Positions 25,692 to 33,367 of a stretch of DNA of 64,000 nt are shown here, piece after piece. The position numbers and the translations under genes were made by a program. Numbering within the stretch: position 1 is the stretch's first letter; each line of letters opens with the position of its first letter. Source of the DNA: an uncultured Eubacteriales bacterium (GTDB taxonomy: Bacteria > Bacillota > Clostridia > Oscillospirales > CAG-272); the NCBI GenBank assembly GCA_900549725.1, contig URPL01000006.1, forward strand, positions 14,217 through 78,216, read 5' to 3'. Under the pieces are notes generated by a model. That model was not told the origin of the DNA, did no database searches, and saw only the letters and a program-made list of their open reading frames with translations.

Positions 25692-26602
25692 AACGCCTCC
25701 GAGGCATCTTCCTCCGGCGACACGGCAAAGCCCGGCGTATATGCCGCCTTTGCGGCTTCCCGCCCCTGCAGATAGCCGTCAAAGCCGAACTGCTTCAATG
25801 CCTGCGCCGCGCTTTCGTATTCAAAGCGCGTTACCCTTCTTGAAAGCTCCGGCGCCCCCGCAATCGGCTGCGCGGGCGGGGTGTATTGCCACATCAGGCT
25901 CACACGAATCTGCGACGGGGAAAAGTGCGCGCCGAGATATTCCATCAGGGCAATGCTGTCGCGGCGGTGCCCCGGCAGCACAAGATGCCGCACGAGCGTC
26001 CCGCGGCGCAGGATTCCGTCCGCACCGAAAACGCACGGCCCGCTTTGCCGCACCATCTCGAAAAGCGCCGCCGATGCGACCTCAAAATAATCGGGCGCGG
26101 CGCACATGCGCTCGGACAAAGCGCTGTCATAATACTTAAAATCGGGCAAATAGACATCCACAAGACCTTGCAAAAGCAAGAGCGTCTCCGGGGTTTCGTA
26201 TCCGCTTGAATTCCATACAATCGGAATTTTCAGCTGCGGGCGCAGTGCGCGCAGCAGCGGCGCGAGCTTTTGCGCATATTGCCCCGCCGTGACAAGATCG
26301 ATCGAATGGCAGCCCTTTGCCTGCAGCCCCAGAATTGCCTGCGCAAGTGCCTCTTCGGAAAAAATGCGGCCGATAGCCCCGCCTCCGCTGATTTCTCTGT
26401 TTTGGCAAAAAACACAATGCAGCGGGCATCCGCAGAAAAACACCGCGCCCGTGCCTTTTGTGCCGCTGATGGGCGGCTCCTCCCAATAATGCGGCGCAAT
26501 CCGCGCAATGCGGATGCTGTCGTCCGCCCCGCAGCGCCCCCATCCGTTCCGCCGATCCGCCCCGCAGCGGCGCGGGCACTGCTTGCATGCCGTTTTTTCC
26601 AC
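25682..26602 (-). CDS. Radical SAM protein, PflA/PflX-type
   Basis: The 306-residue protein resembles the PflX group of radical SAM proteins related to pyruvate formate-lyase activating enzyme. The cluster motif is CPLHCVFCQN (Cx3Cx2C). An upstream Cys-rich segment (CKQCPRRCG and GRCGA) is typical of this subgroup and may bind another metal centre. TIM-barrel strands follow (SIDLVTAGQY, IVWNSSGYET, VYLPDFKYYD). Glycyl-radical activation is a possibility, but no target enzyme gene is near. GTG at 26602 is preferred over TTG at 26608 because GAGAGG lies 8 bases before the GTG and only 2-3 before the TTG. Confidence 0.8.
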   Translation of the reverse strand: MEKTACKQCPRRCGADRRNGWGRCGADDSIRIARIAPHYWEEPPISGTKGTGAVFFCGCPLHCVFCQNREISGGGAIGRIFSEEALAQAILGLQAKGCHSIDLVTAGQYAQKLAPLLRALRPQLKIPIVWNSSGYETPETLLLLQGLVDVYLPDFKYYDSALSERMCAAPDYFEVASAALFEMVRQSGPCVFGADGILRRGTLVRHLVLPGHRRDSIALMEYLGAHFSPSQIRVSLMWQYTPPAQPIAGAPELSRRVTRFEYESAAQALKQFGFDGYLQGREAAKAAYTPGFAVSPEEDASEAFQL

Positions 26603-26666
26603 TTTCAAAGCCTCTCATTTCCGCCGTTTCGAAAAACCGGGAGACGGTCTCTCCCCCTTGCGTTTT

Positions 26667-26695
26667 ATTGTAGCACACCTGCGCCGTTTTGTAAA
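26667..26695 (-). promoter_or_regulatory. Promoter of the PflX-type radical SAM gene
   Basis: On the minus strand TTTACA (26695-26690) and TACAAT (26672-26667) are spaced by 17 bp. The leader between it and the start contains a short hairpin (GGGAGA/TCTCCC). Confidence 0.7.
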
Positions 26696-26769
26696 ACAGC
26701 CTTCGCCAAACAATGCCGCAAAAACTGCACTTTTCTTTGTAAAGTTATGCATTTGTGCGGCAAAAAACA

Positions 26770-26798
26770 TTGACAACAAGGCGCCTGTATGGTACAAT
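26770..26798 (+). promoter_or_regulatory. Promoter of the MinD-like gene
   Basis: TTGACA (26770-26775) and TACAAT (26793-26798), 17 bp apart, identical boxes to those of rhaD and the DUF3048 gene. It lies 91 bases before the start of the MinD-like gene and diverges from the radical SAM promoter. Confidence 0.85.
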
Positions 26799-26889
26799 AC
26801 GATAATAGTAGGAGAAGGTTTTGCGCCCCATTTTGTACATTACTGACAATCTTTTGCCGAAAATCCCGCAAAGAGAAGGAGATTTGCCG

Positions 26890-27678
26890 ATGAGCACAAC
26901 CGCTGCCTGTGAACAAACATGCCGCGTGCTGCTTGTCACCAGCGCCAAGGGCGGAGTCGGAAAAACGACCGTCAGCGCGGCGCTCGCGGCGCTGCTTGCC
27001 AAAGCCGGGCATCGCACTTTGGCGATCGATCTTGATCTTTCCAACCGCTGCCTTGATCTGATGTGCGGCGTGCAGGACCTTGCGCTTTATAATGTGCGCG
27101 ATGCGGCGCTCGGCGTTCCTTTGGCGCGCGCCGTTGTTCCGGACCCGCGCCTTGCGACCCTTTCCTATTTGTCCGCCCCCATGGGCGGCTATCTTGAGCG
27201 GCCGGACAAAGCTTCCTTGCGCGCTCTTCTGCAAAAAGCGGCGGAAAGCGGTTGTTATGACCGCATTGTCATCGACACCCCGGGTGCCTTTGATGAAATT
27301 TTACTCAGCGCCGCCGATGTTGCAACGGAAGCAATCGTGCTTTCCACCGCGCAGGAGATTGCGCTGCGTTCCGCGGCAGTCACTGCTGCGGAGCTGGAAC
27401 GGCTGGGCGTTGCAAAGCGCTCTTTGCTTGTCAACTGCTTTGAGGGGCACCGGCTGGGCACCGCGCAGACGACGCAGCTGATTCGGTATATCGACGAAAC
27501 GGCGCTGCAGCTGCTCGGCATCATTCCGTTTGACAAAAAACTTTGGAGGCTGCAAAACCGCGGCCTGCTCATCACAGACCCGGCATACCGCAAAACCCGC
27601 TTTTCCCGCGCAATGGAAGAGATCTTGCGGCGCGCGGAGGGAGAAGCCGTGCCGCTTGGCATCGGGCATCGCTACTGA
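26890..27678 (+). CDS. MinD/ParA-family ATPase
   Basis: The 262-residue ATPase has the deviant Walker A KGGVGKTTVSAALA with the signature lysine, the switch I-like DLDLSNRCLDLMCG, and DTPGAFDEILLSAADVATEAIVL as switch II/Walker B. These place it nearest MinD. MinD cycles on the membrane with MinE and recruits the division inhibitor MinC. No minC or minE is adjacent, and the C-terminus (EGEAVPLGIGHRY) does not show a clear amphipathic membrane-targeting helix, so its role may differ. ATG at 26890 follows GAAGGAG; an upstream TTG at 26821 lacks a binding site. It is followed after 61 bases by the MGS-like gene. Confidence 0.85.
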   Translation: MSTTAACEQTCRVLLVTSAKGGVGKTTVSAALAALLAKAGHRTLAIDLDLSNRCLDLMCGVQDLALYNVRDAALGVPLARAVVPDPRLATLSYLSAPMGGYLERPDKASLRALLQKAAESGCYDRIVIDTPGAFDEILLSAADVATEAIVLSTAQEIALRSAAVTAAELERLGVAKRSLLVNCFEGHRLGTAQTTQLIRYIDETALQLLGIIPFDKKLWRLQNRGLLITDPAYRKTRFSRAMEEILRRAEGEAVPLGIGHRY

Positions 27679-27739
27679 TCCGCCAAAACTCGTTCAAACC
27701 GTTTTTCGGCGCTCAAATCATACATCGGGAGGAACTGCT

Positions 27740-28180
27740 ATGGAAATTGCTCTGATTTCAAATGATTCAAAAAAAGAATTGATGACACAGTTTTGCATTG
27801 CCTACTGCGGCATTCTTGCAAAGCACCATATTTGCGCAACCAACACAACGGGAAAATATGTCGAAGAGGCAACCGGCCTGCAGCTTGAAAAATTGCTTTC
27901 GGGTGAGCAGGGCGGGCTTGAACAGATCATTTCCCGCATTTCCTACGATGAAATCGATCTTGTGCTTGATTTTCGCGATACCTCTTCCGCCGAGACCTAT
28001 GCAAACAAGGTTGAGCTTTGGCTCAGCCAAATGTGCGACCAGCACAATATCCCGCTTGCAACGAATATCGCAACCGCAGAGGCGCTGATCTGCGCTTTGG
28101 ATCGCGGCGATTTCGATTACAGAGAGGTCATCAATCCCAAGAGCGAATACAACCGCAAAAAACGGGCACATTCCTTCTGA
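27740..28180 (+). CDS. Methylglyoxal-synthase-like protein with substituted active site
   Basis: The 146-residue protein is homologous along its full length to methylglyoxal synthase (IALISND, ATNTTGKYVEEATGLQLEKLLSGEQGG, IDLVLDFRD, NIPLATNIATAEALI, LDRGDFDYR). By comparison with E. coli and B. subtilis MgsA as I recall them, four catalytic positions are changed: His19 to Asn8, Asp71 to Leu60 (GGLEQ where GGDQQ is usual), His98 to Tyr87 and Asp101 to Lys90; Asp91 is kept as Asp80. It is therefore unlikely to make methylglyoxal by the known mechanism. The fold binds phosphorylated ligands, so a sensor or new activity is possible. ATG at 27740 follows GGGAGGA. Confidence 0.8.
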   Translation: MEIALISNDSKKELMTQFCIAYCGILAKHHICATNTTGKYVEEATGLQLEKLLSGEQGGLEQIISRISYDEIDLVLDFRDTSSAETYANKVELWLSQMCDQHNIPLATNIATAEALICALDRGDFDYREVINPKSEYNRKKRAHSF

Positions 28181-28205
28181 GCGCCCGATCTCATCAGAAA
28201 ATGAT

Positions 28206-28240
28206 TTCCTCGGGGCGGCTCGCTTCGAGGAACTTTTTCA
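28206..28240 (+). terminator. Terminator after the MGS-like gene
   Basis: TTCCTCG (28206-28212) pairs with CGAGGAA (28226-28232) around a GC-rich loop and is followed by CTTTTTCATTTG. The T-rich tail runs directly into the decamer repeat that begins at 28235. Confidence 0.65.
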
Positions 28241-28284
28241 TTTGTTTTCATTTGTTTTCATTTGTTTTCATTTGTTTTCATTTG
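28235..28284 (+). repeat. Five perfect tandem copies of TTTTCATTTG
   Basis: Five exact, uninterrupted copies of the decamer TTTTCATTTG occupy 28235-28284. The array starts in the T tail of the preceding terminator and ends 22 bases before the mtnA start codon, just ahead of its AGAAAGGA ribosome binding site. No promoter fits in the remaining 22 bases, so the array lies within the mtnA promoter/leader region. Unit length is not a multiple of three and the array is non-coding. Confidence 0.95.
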
Positions 28285-28306
28285 AAAGAACAGAAAGGAC
28301 CGCAAA

Positions 28307-29410
28307 ATGAACAAACCCGCCGAGCATGCGCATGCCCTGCCGGACACCGTTTGGCTGACGGAGGACGATAAAATTGCGCTCATCGACCAAACCCTTCTCC
28401 CCGCGCAGGAGAAAATTCTGTATCTTGACGACATCGAAGCGCTGCGCGATGCCATTTGCCGTCTTTCCGTGCGCGGTGCCCCAGCAATCGGCGTCAGCGC
28501 GGCGCTCGGCATGTATCAAAGCGCAAAGAGGCATACCGCCGCATGCGCCGATTTTTCCGCATTTTTCGAGCAATATTGCGCGGATGAGGCGCGGCTGCTT
28601 TCCTCCCGCCCCACCGCCGTTAATCTGCGTTGGGCACTTGAAAAAATGCATGCGCATTGCCTTTTCTGCGAGCCGCTTTTCGGGGAGGAGCTTGTGCGTT
28701 CCATGCGCGCCATGGCGCTGCGGCTTTGGGAAAACGACATTGCAGTCTGCCGCGCCATCGGCGAAAACGGGCTTTCCCTTTTGCACCCGGGCGACGGGCT
28801 TTTGACCCATTGTAATGCCGGCGCGCTTGCCACGGTGCGCTTCGGCACCGCCACAGCCCCGATTTATCTCGGCCATGCGCGCGGCTATGATTTTTCCGTT
28901 TATGCAGACGAGACGCGCCCGCTTTTGCAGGGCGCCCGCCTGACAGCCTTTGAGCTTGCGCGCGCCGACATCCGTGTGACTTTGGAATGCGACGACATGA
29001 GCGCCTCTCTGATGCGCACGGGCGCGGTGCAGGCAGTGCTTGTCGGCTGCGACCGCGTTGCGGCAAACGGCGATTTCGCCAACAAAATCGGCACCTTTCC
29101 CCTCGCCCTTGCCGCAAAGCATTTCGGCATCCCGTTTTATGTCTGCGCGCCGCTTTCCACCGTTGATTTTTCCTGTAAAAGCGGAGCGGAGATTCCGATC
29201 GAGCAGCGCAAAAGCGAAGAGGTCACGGAGCTGTTCTACACGCACCGTATGACCGCGCAGAGCGTCGGCGTATATAACCCCGCCTTTGATGTCACCGATG
29301 CGGCGCTTGTCACGGCGTTTATCACGGAGGCAGGCATTGCCCGCCCTCCCTTTGTTCGTTCTCTTTTCGCTCTGCGCGAAAGGGCGCATACATTGAACTT
29401 TATTTCTTAA
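28307..29410 (+). CDS. mtnA: S-methyl-5-thioribose-1-phosphate isomerase
   Basis: MtnA converts methylthioribose 1-phosphate to methylthioribulose 1-phosphate in the methionine salvage pathway; related enzymes act on 5-deoxyribose 1-phosphate. The 367-residue protein is of normal length. Motifs: LIDQTLLP, VRGAPAIGVSAALG, SRPTAVNLRWAL, THCNAGALAT (catalytic Cys), and GCDRVAANGDFANKIGT (catalytic Asp), with PFYVCAPLSTVD near the end. The start follows AGAAAGGA. Other salvage genes (mtnK/B/D) are not in the window, and no SAM riboswitch is visible upstream. It is followed after 21 bases by an aminotransferase. Confidence 0.92.
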   Translation: MNKPAEHAHALPDTVWLTEDDKIALIDQTLLPAQEKILYLDDIEALRDAICRLSVRGAPAIGVSAALGMYQSAKRHTAACADFSAFFEQYCADEARLLSSRPTAVNLRWALEKMHAHCLFCEPLFGEELVRSMRAMALRLWENDIAVCRAIGENGLSLLHPGDGLLTHCNAGALATVRFGTATAPIYLGHARGYDFSVYADETRPLLQGARLTAFELARADIRVTLECDDMSASLMRTGAVQAVLVGCDRVAANGDFANKIGTFPLALAAKHFGIPFYVCAPLSTVDFSCKSGAEIPIEQRKSEEVTELFYTHRMTAQSVGVYNPAFDVTDAALVTAFITEAGIARPPFVRSLFALRERAHTLNFIS

Positions 29411-29431
29411 CTGAATTTTCGAGGAAGCCTT

Positions 29432-30643
29432 ATGCTCAACAAGACCATGCAATCACTCGGGAGCCAACCCTCCGTGATCCGCGAAACCTTTGAATACGGC
29501 AATGCGCTTGCCGCAAAAATCGGGCGGGAAAATGTTTTTGATTACAGCCTGGGAAACCCGAGCACCCCGCCGCCGCCCTGGGTGCGGCAAACGCTTTCCG
29601 CGCTGAACGAAGATGAAAATGCCACCGCGCTGCACGGGTATACCTCCGCTGCGGGCGCGCCTTCGGTGCGCCGCGCGATTGCCGAGGATCTTGACGCGCG
29701 CCTTGGGGCAAACTGTGCCCCGCAGGATATTTTTATGACCTGCGGCGCCGCCGCTTCTCTGACCGTTTCCCTCCATGCGCTATGCAATGCGGGGGATGAG
29801 GTGATCGTATTTGCGCCGTTCTTTCCGGAATACCGCGTTTTTGTCGAAGGGGCGGGGGCGGCGCTTATCACAGTGCCGCCGCTGCTGCCCTCATTTTCCG
29901 TTGATTTTGCGGCGCTTGAGGCGGCGCTTGGCAAAAACTGCAAAGCGCTGATTCTTAACACCCCGAATAACCCAAGCGGGGCCGTTCTTTCGGAGGAAAC
30001 GCTGCGGGCACTCGGCGCGCTGCTGCGCAGAAAAGAGGCGGAATACGGGCATGCGATTTATCTGATCAGCGACGAGCCCTACCGCGAGCTGACCTGGGAA
30101 GAAGCTGCGCCGCGCCGTGCTGTGACACAATATTATGACGATGCGCTGATCTGCTATTCGTTTTCAAAATCTCTCTCCTTGCCGGGGGAGCGCATCGGCT
30201 ATATCGCCATCGGCGGCGCCGCCGCGGAAAAAGAAGCGCTGCGCGATGCCGTTGCCGGCGCCGCCCGCATGCTGGGCTTTGTCTGCGCCCCCGCAATGAT
30301 GCAATATCTGGTTGCGGCGCACCCGGCAAAGACAAGCGATTTTTCCGCCTATCTTGAAAACCGCAAAATTCTGACCGACGCACTCCGTGCCATGGGCTAC
30401 TCCTTCGTTCCGCCGCAAGGCGCATTTTACCTGTTTTTGAAAGCGCCCGCGGAAAATGCAGCCGCCTTTTGTGCTAAGGCGCGCGAGGAAAACCTTTTGC
30501 TCGTGCCCTCCGATTCGTTCGGCATGCCGGGGTATGTGCGCATCAGCTATTGTGTCAAAACAGACATGGTGCGCCGCTCGCTTGCGGCATTTTCCCGTCT
30601 CGCCGCGCACTACGGCCTGCAGGCGCAAACCGAACAAAAATAA
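29432..30643 (+). CDS. Pyridoxal-phosphate aminotransferase (class I/II)
   Basis: The 403-residue aminotransferase keeps the PLP lysine in CYSFSKSLSLPGERIGY, the NTPNNPSGA motif, the ISDEPYRELTW aspartate/tyrosine block and a C-terminal arginine in GYVRISYC. It is 21 bases downstream of mtnA with a GAGGAAG site and shares the terminator at 30660. Methionine salvage ends with transamination of 2-oxo-4-methylthiobutanoate, so an MtnE-like role is plausible from context, but other pathway genes are absent and broad amino-acid specificity is equally possible. Confidence 0.88.
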   Translation: MLNKTMQSLGSQPSVIRETFEYGNALAAKIGRENVFDYSLGNPSTPPPPWVRQTLSALNEDENATALHGYTSAAGAPSVRRAIAEDLDARLGANCAPQDIFMTCGAAASLTVSLHALCNAGDEVIVFAPFFPEYRVFVEGAGAALITVPPLLPSFSVDFAALEAALGKNCKALILNTPNNPSGAVLSEETLRALGALLRRKEAEYGHAIYLISDEPYRELTWEEAAPRRAVTQYYDDALICYSFSKSLSLPGERIGYIAIGGAAAEKEALRDAVAGAARMLGFVCAPAMMQYLVAAHPAKTSDFSAYLENRKILTDALRAMGYSFVPPQGAFYLFLKAPAENAAAFCAKAREENLLLVPSDSFGMPGYVRISYCVKTDMVRRSLAAFSRLAAHYGLQAQTEQK

Positions 30644-30659
30644 GACACAGAACACAAAA

Positions 30660-30705
30660 ACAGCTCCCCGTACCGCCCGGCACGGGGAGCTGTCTTTTTC
30701 TTTTG
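30660..30705. terminator. Bidirectional terminator between aminotransferase and thrS
   Basis: ACAGCTCCCCGT (30660-30671) pairs perfectly with ACGGGGAGCTGT (30682-30693) around a 10-base loop, followed by CTTTTTCTTTT. The plus-strand aminotransferase ends at 30643 and the minus-strand thrS ends at 30718, so it can serve both. Confidence 0.88.
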
Positions 30706-30717
30706 TACGCTTTTACA

Positions 30718-32481
30718 TCAGGCGCGCTCGGCAATTTCCTTTGCAATCGCTGCCACAAAGTCGTTTGCATCCATAACGTCGTTTTGCTGGCTGTCGCGGC
30801 GGCGCACGGAAACCGTGCCCTCCGCTTGCTCGTTATCACCGATGATGAGCATATACGGCACCTTTTCCAGCTGCGCGGCGCGCACCTTGAAGCCCGTTTT
30901 TTCCTGGCGCTTATCCACGGCGCAGCGCACTCCCGCCGCACGCAGCTTCTCGCAAAGCGCATCGCAATAATCGTTGTTGCGGTCGGTAATGGGAAGCAGA
31001 CGCACCTGCTGCGGTGCAAGCCATGTCGGGAACTTGCCGGCATAATGCTCAATGAGAATGCCAATGAAGCGCTCAATGGAGCCAAATACCACACGATGGA
31101 TCATAATCGGGCGATGCTTTTGCCCGTCCGCCCCCGTATATTCCGCCTCAAAGCGCTGCGGAAGCTGGAAATCCAGCTGAATCGTGCCGCACTGCCAGGT
31201 GCGCCCGATGGAATCCTCCAGATGGAAATCGATCTTCGGGCCATAGAAAGCGCCGTCGCCCTCATTGACCACATAAGGCAGCTGCATTTCCTCCAGTGCC
31301 TCACGCAGCCCGTTTGTTGCAAGCTCCCAATCCTCATCGCTGCCGATGCTGTTTTCGGGCTTTGTGGAAAGCTCGACATGATATTTGAAGCCGAAGAGGC
31401 TGTATACCGTATCGATCAGGCGGACGACGCCTTTGATCTCTGAGGTGATCTGCTCCGGCGTCATAAAGATATGCGCATCATCCTGCGTAAAGCAGCGCAC
31501 GCGCATCAGCCCGTGCAGCTCTCCGCTCTTTTCATGGCGGTGCACAAGACCGAGCTCGCCGATGCGCAGCGGCAGATCGCGATAGGAACGCGGTTCGGAT
31601 TTATACACAAGCATGCCGCCCGGGCAGTTCATGGGCTTGATTGCGAAATCGGTATCGTCGATGACGGTGGTATACATGTTTTCTTTATAATGATCCCAAT
31701 GCCCCGAGGTCTCCCAAAGATGGCGGTTGAGCAGCATGGGAGTGGAAACCTCCACATAGCCGGCCTTTTGATGCAGCTCTCTCCAATAGTCGATCAGGGT
31801 GTTTTTCAAAATCATGCCGTTTGGCAAAAAGAACGGAAAACCGGGGCCCTCTTCGCTCATCATGAACAGCCCCATTTCGCGCCCGATCTTGCGGTGGTCG
31901 CGCTTTTTGGCCTCTTCCATGCGCGTCAGATATTCTTCCAGCTCCGTTTTATTCGGGAATGCCGTGCCGTAAATACGAGTGAGCATTTTATTCTTTTCGC
32001 TGCCGCGCCAATACGCGCCGGCAACCGAGGTCAGCTTAAACGCTTTGACCGCAGAGGTATAGCAGACGTGCGGGCCCGCGCAAAGATCGACAAAATCGCC
32101 CTGGCGGAAAAAGCTCAGCTCCTCATCCTCCGGCAGATCGCGGATCAGCTCCACCTTATACGGCTCCCCTTTTTCCTGCATCAGCGCATTCGCCTCGGCG
32201 CGCGGCAGAGTGAAACGCTCCATGCGCAGATTTTCCTTAACGATTTTTTTCATCTCCGCTTCCACATGGGCAAGCTCATCGTCCGTAAAGGGCTGCTCCC
32301 GGTCAAAATCATAATAAAAGCCGTCTTTGATGGCAGGACCAATGGCAAGCTTTGTTTCCGGATACAGACGCTTGACAGCCTGCGCCAGAATATGCGATGC
32401 GGTATGCCGCAAAGCGTGCGCGCCGATCTCCTCTTCAAAGGAATGCTCCTCAACCCTTCCGTCCTTAAAAATAACCTTCAT
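30718..32481 (-). CDS. thrS: Threonine--tRNA ligase
   Basis: ThrRS charges tRNA(Thr). The 587-residue class II synthetase shows the editing domain (LRHTASHILAQAVKRLYP, FVDLCAGPHV), motif 2 (LGLVHRHEKSGELHGLMRVR), the zinc ligands (Cys in KPMNCPGGM, His in DDAHIF, His in MIHRVVFGS at motif 3) and the C-terminal anticodon domain (APQQVRLLPI, VDKRQEKTGFKVRAAQ). Only about 25 residues precede the editing domain, so the N-terminal TGS domain of E. coli and Bacillus ThrRS is missing apart from a first beta hairpin (MKVIFKDGRVEEHSF). ATG at 32481 follows AAAGGAAG. It is controlled by a T-box. Confidence 0.96.
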   Translation of the reverse strand: MKVIFKDGRVEEHSFEEEIGAHALRHTASHILAQAVKRLYPETKLAIGPAIKDGFYYDFDREQPFTDDELAHVEAEMKKIVKENLRMERFTLPRAEANALMQEKGEPYKVELIRDLPEDEELSFFRQGDFVDLCAGPHVCYTSAVKAFKLTSVAGAYWRGSEKNKMLTRIYGTAFPNKTELEEYLTRMEEAKKRDHRKIGREMGLFMMSEEGPGFPFFLPNGMILKNTLIDYWRELHQKAGYVEVSTPMLLNRHLWETSGHWDHYKENMYTTVIDDTDFAIKPMNCPGGMLVYKSEPRSYRDLPLRIGELGLVHRHEKSGELHGLMRVRCFTQDDAHIFMTPEQITSEIKGVVRLIDTVYSLFGFKYHVELSTKPENSIGSDEDWELATNGLREALEEMQLPYVVNEGDGAFYGPKIDFHLEDSIGRTWQCGTIQLDFQLPQRFEAEYTGADGQKHRPIMIHRVVFGSIERFIGILIEHYAGKFPTWLAPQQVRLLPITDRNNDYCDALCEKLRAAGVRCAVDKRQEKTGFKVRAAQLEKVPYMLIIGDNEQAEGTVSVRRRDSQQNDVMDANDFVAAIAKEIAERA

Positions 32482-32531
32482 TTCGTTTCTTCCTTTCTTC
32501 ACCCGCAGGGCGCTTATTTGTTACAAAAATG

Positions 32532-32570
32532 AAAAAACACCCCTGTCCGCAGATTGTGCGGGCAAGGGTG
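32532..32570 (-). terminator. T-box-controlled intrinsic terminator upstream of thrS
   Basis: On the minus strand CACCCTTGCCCGCA pairs with TGCGGACAGGGGTG and is followed by T6. Its left arm competes with the T-box antiterminator, giving tRNA-dependent attenuation. Confidence 0.88.
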
Positions 32571-32750
32571 CCAGGGGCACGGTTCCACCTTGTCTTTTCA
32601 CTCATCTTCCCGTTTTTCGCCCGGGGAACGGCGGCGCGGCTCATCGCCGGCAGCTCGGGAGCGGTCTTCACCGAAAACCGGACAAGGCGCTCTCAGCATA
32701 CGCGCCCCTCTCTGCGAACGGCCCTTTCGGCTACTCTTTCCTTCATTGCT
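32532..32750 (-). promoter_or_regulatory. T-box riboswitch (Thr specifier) of thrS
   Basis: The minus-strand leader has the canonical T-box parts in order: the 5' GAAGGAAAGAGTAG element (about 32743-32725), a stem I region with a probable specifier ACC (complement of GGT at 32663-32665, context GAAGACCGC), the T-box core AGGTGGAACCGTG (32590-32578) whose TGGA bulge would pair with the tRNA acceptor end, and an intrinsic terminator. Uncharged tRNA(Thr) would favour the antiterminator and allow thrS transcription. The ACC specifier matches threonine. It fills most of the 513-base gap between thrS and the DUF896 gene; the remainder (about 32785-32872) shows nothing recognisable. Confidence 0.92.
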
Positions 32751-32755
32751 TTGCC

Positions 32756-32784
32756 CCATTTTAGCACACCGCAGCCGCTTTGTC
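32756..32784 (-). promoter_or_regulatory. Promoter of thrS
   Basis: On the minus strand TTGACA (32784-32779) and TAAAAT (32761-32756) are separated by 17 bp. Transcription would start near 32749, immediately before the T-box 5' element. Confidence 0.85.
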
Positions 32785-32872
32785 AAGCACTATGCCACAG
32801 CCCTGAAAAATTTGCAAAAAAACAAATCACGGACGCAAAAAACGCCGCATCTATCGAAAACACAAAGAATGA

Positions 32873-32901
32873 TTGACAAAAAAGCTTTGTTGTGATAGAA
32901 T
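32873..32901 (+). promoter_or_regulatory. Promoter of the DUF896 gene
   Basis: TTGACA (32873-32878) and TAGAAT (32896-32901) with a 17-bp spacer, 94 bases upstream of the DUF896 start. It diverges from the thrS promoter. Confidence 0.75.
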
Positions 32902-32994
32902 GAGGTATCCTGTGAAAGTTTGCAAAAAAACACGCGGGCTTTTGTATCCGCCCCCGCAGGCTGCTGCCGGGGAAAAATTACGAAAGAAGAATTT

Positions 32995-33231
32995 ATGGAA
33001 CAACATAAAATTGATCGAATCAATGCCCTTGCGCAAAAAAAGCGCGATAGCGGATTGACCGAGGAAGAATCCGCGGAGCGGGCAGCGCTTCATCGAGAGT
33101 ATGTTGAGGCTTTTCGCGCAAATCTCTCCGATATTTTGGAGAATACAACCGTCCGCCGCCCGGACGGAAGCGAAGAAAAGCTTCGCAACCGCAAAAAAGA
33201 TGTCGAAGAACAAGAAAAAAATAATCGTTGA
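32995..33231 (+). CDS. DUF896 (YnzC-like) small protein
   Basis: The 78-residue protein matches the DUF896/YnzC family: KIDRINALAQKKRDSGLTEEESAERAALHREYVEAFRANL forms the conserved two-helix part (shown here as contiguous family blocks KIDRINALAQK, GLTEEESAE and LHREYVEAFR). A PDGSEEKLR tail and a very charged C-terminus follow. In B. subtilis YnzC belongs to the LexA/SOS-linked yneA region, but no such neighbours or LexA box are seen here, and the molecular role is unknown. The binding site is weak (GAAAGAAG). Its TGA stop lies in the -35 box of the next promoter. Confidence 0.85.
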   Translation: MEQHKIDRINALAQKKRDSGLTEEESAERAALHREYVEAFRANLSDILENTTVRRPDGSEEKLRNRKKDVEEQEKNNR

Positions 33232-33256
33232 CAGAAGCGCGTCCATGTGCTATAAT
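33228..33256 (+). promoter_or_regulatory. Consensus promoter of the GT2 gene, overlapping the DUF896 stop
   Basis: A full-consensus promoter: TTGACA (33228-33233), 17 bp, TATAAT (33251-33256). The stop codon TGA of the DUF896 gene is inside the -35 box. The following 110-base leader contains a potential hairpin (CGCTGC...GCAGCG, about 33270-33295). Confidence 0.9.
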
Positions 33257-33367
33257 CAGCGGTCGAGTCGCGCTGCAAGTATTTTTCAAGCAGCGTCGCT
33301 GCGACGATTTCCGAAACCGTGTGCCTGTTTTTTGCAGCACACCGTATTTTGAAAAGGAACAATTTTC

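Noticed and set aside
28235..28284. CRISPR array
   Set aside because: The repeats are 10 bp, contiguous and without spacers, and no cas genes are present.
28181..28306. SAM riboswitch upstream of mtnA
   Set aside because: The 126-base gap contains only a terminator and the decamer array; no S-box core sequence is visible.
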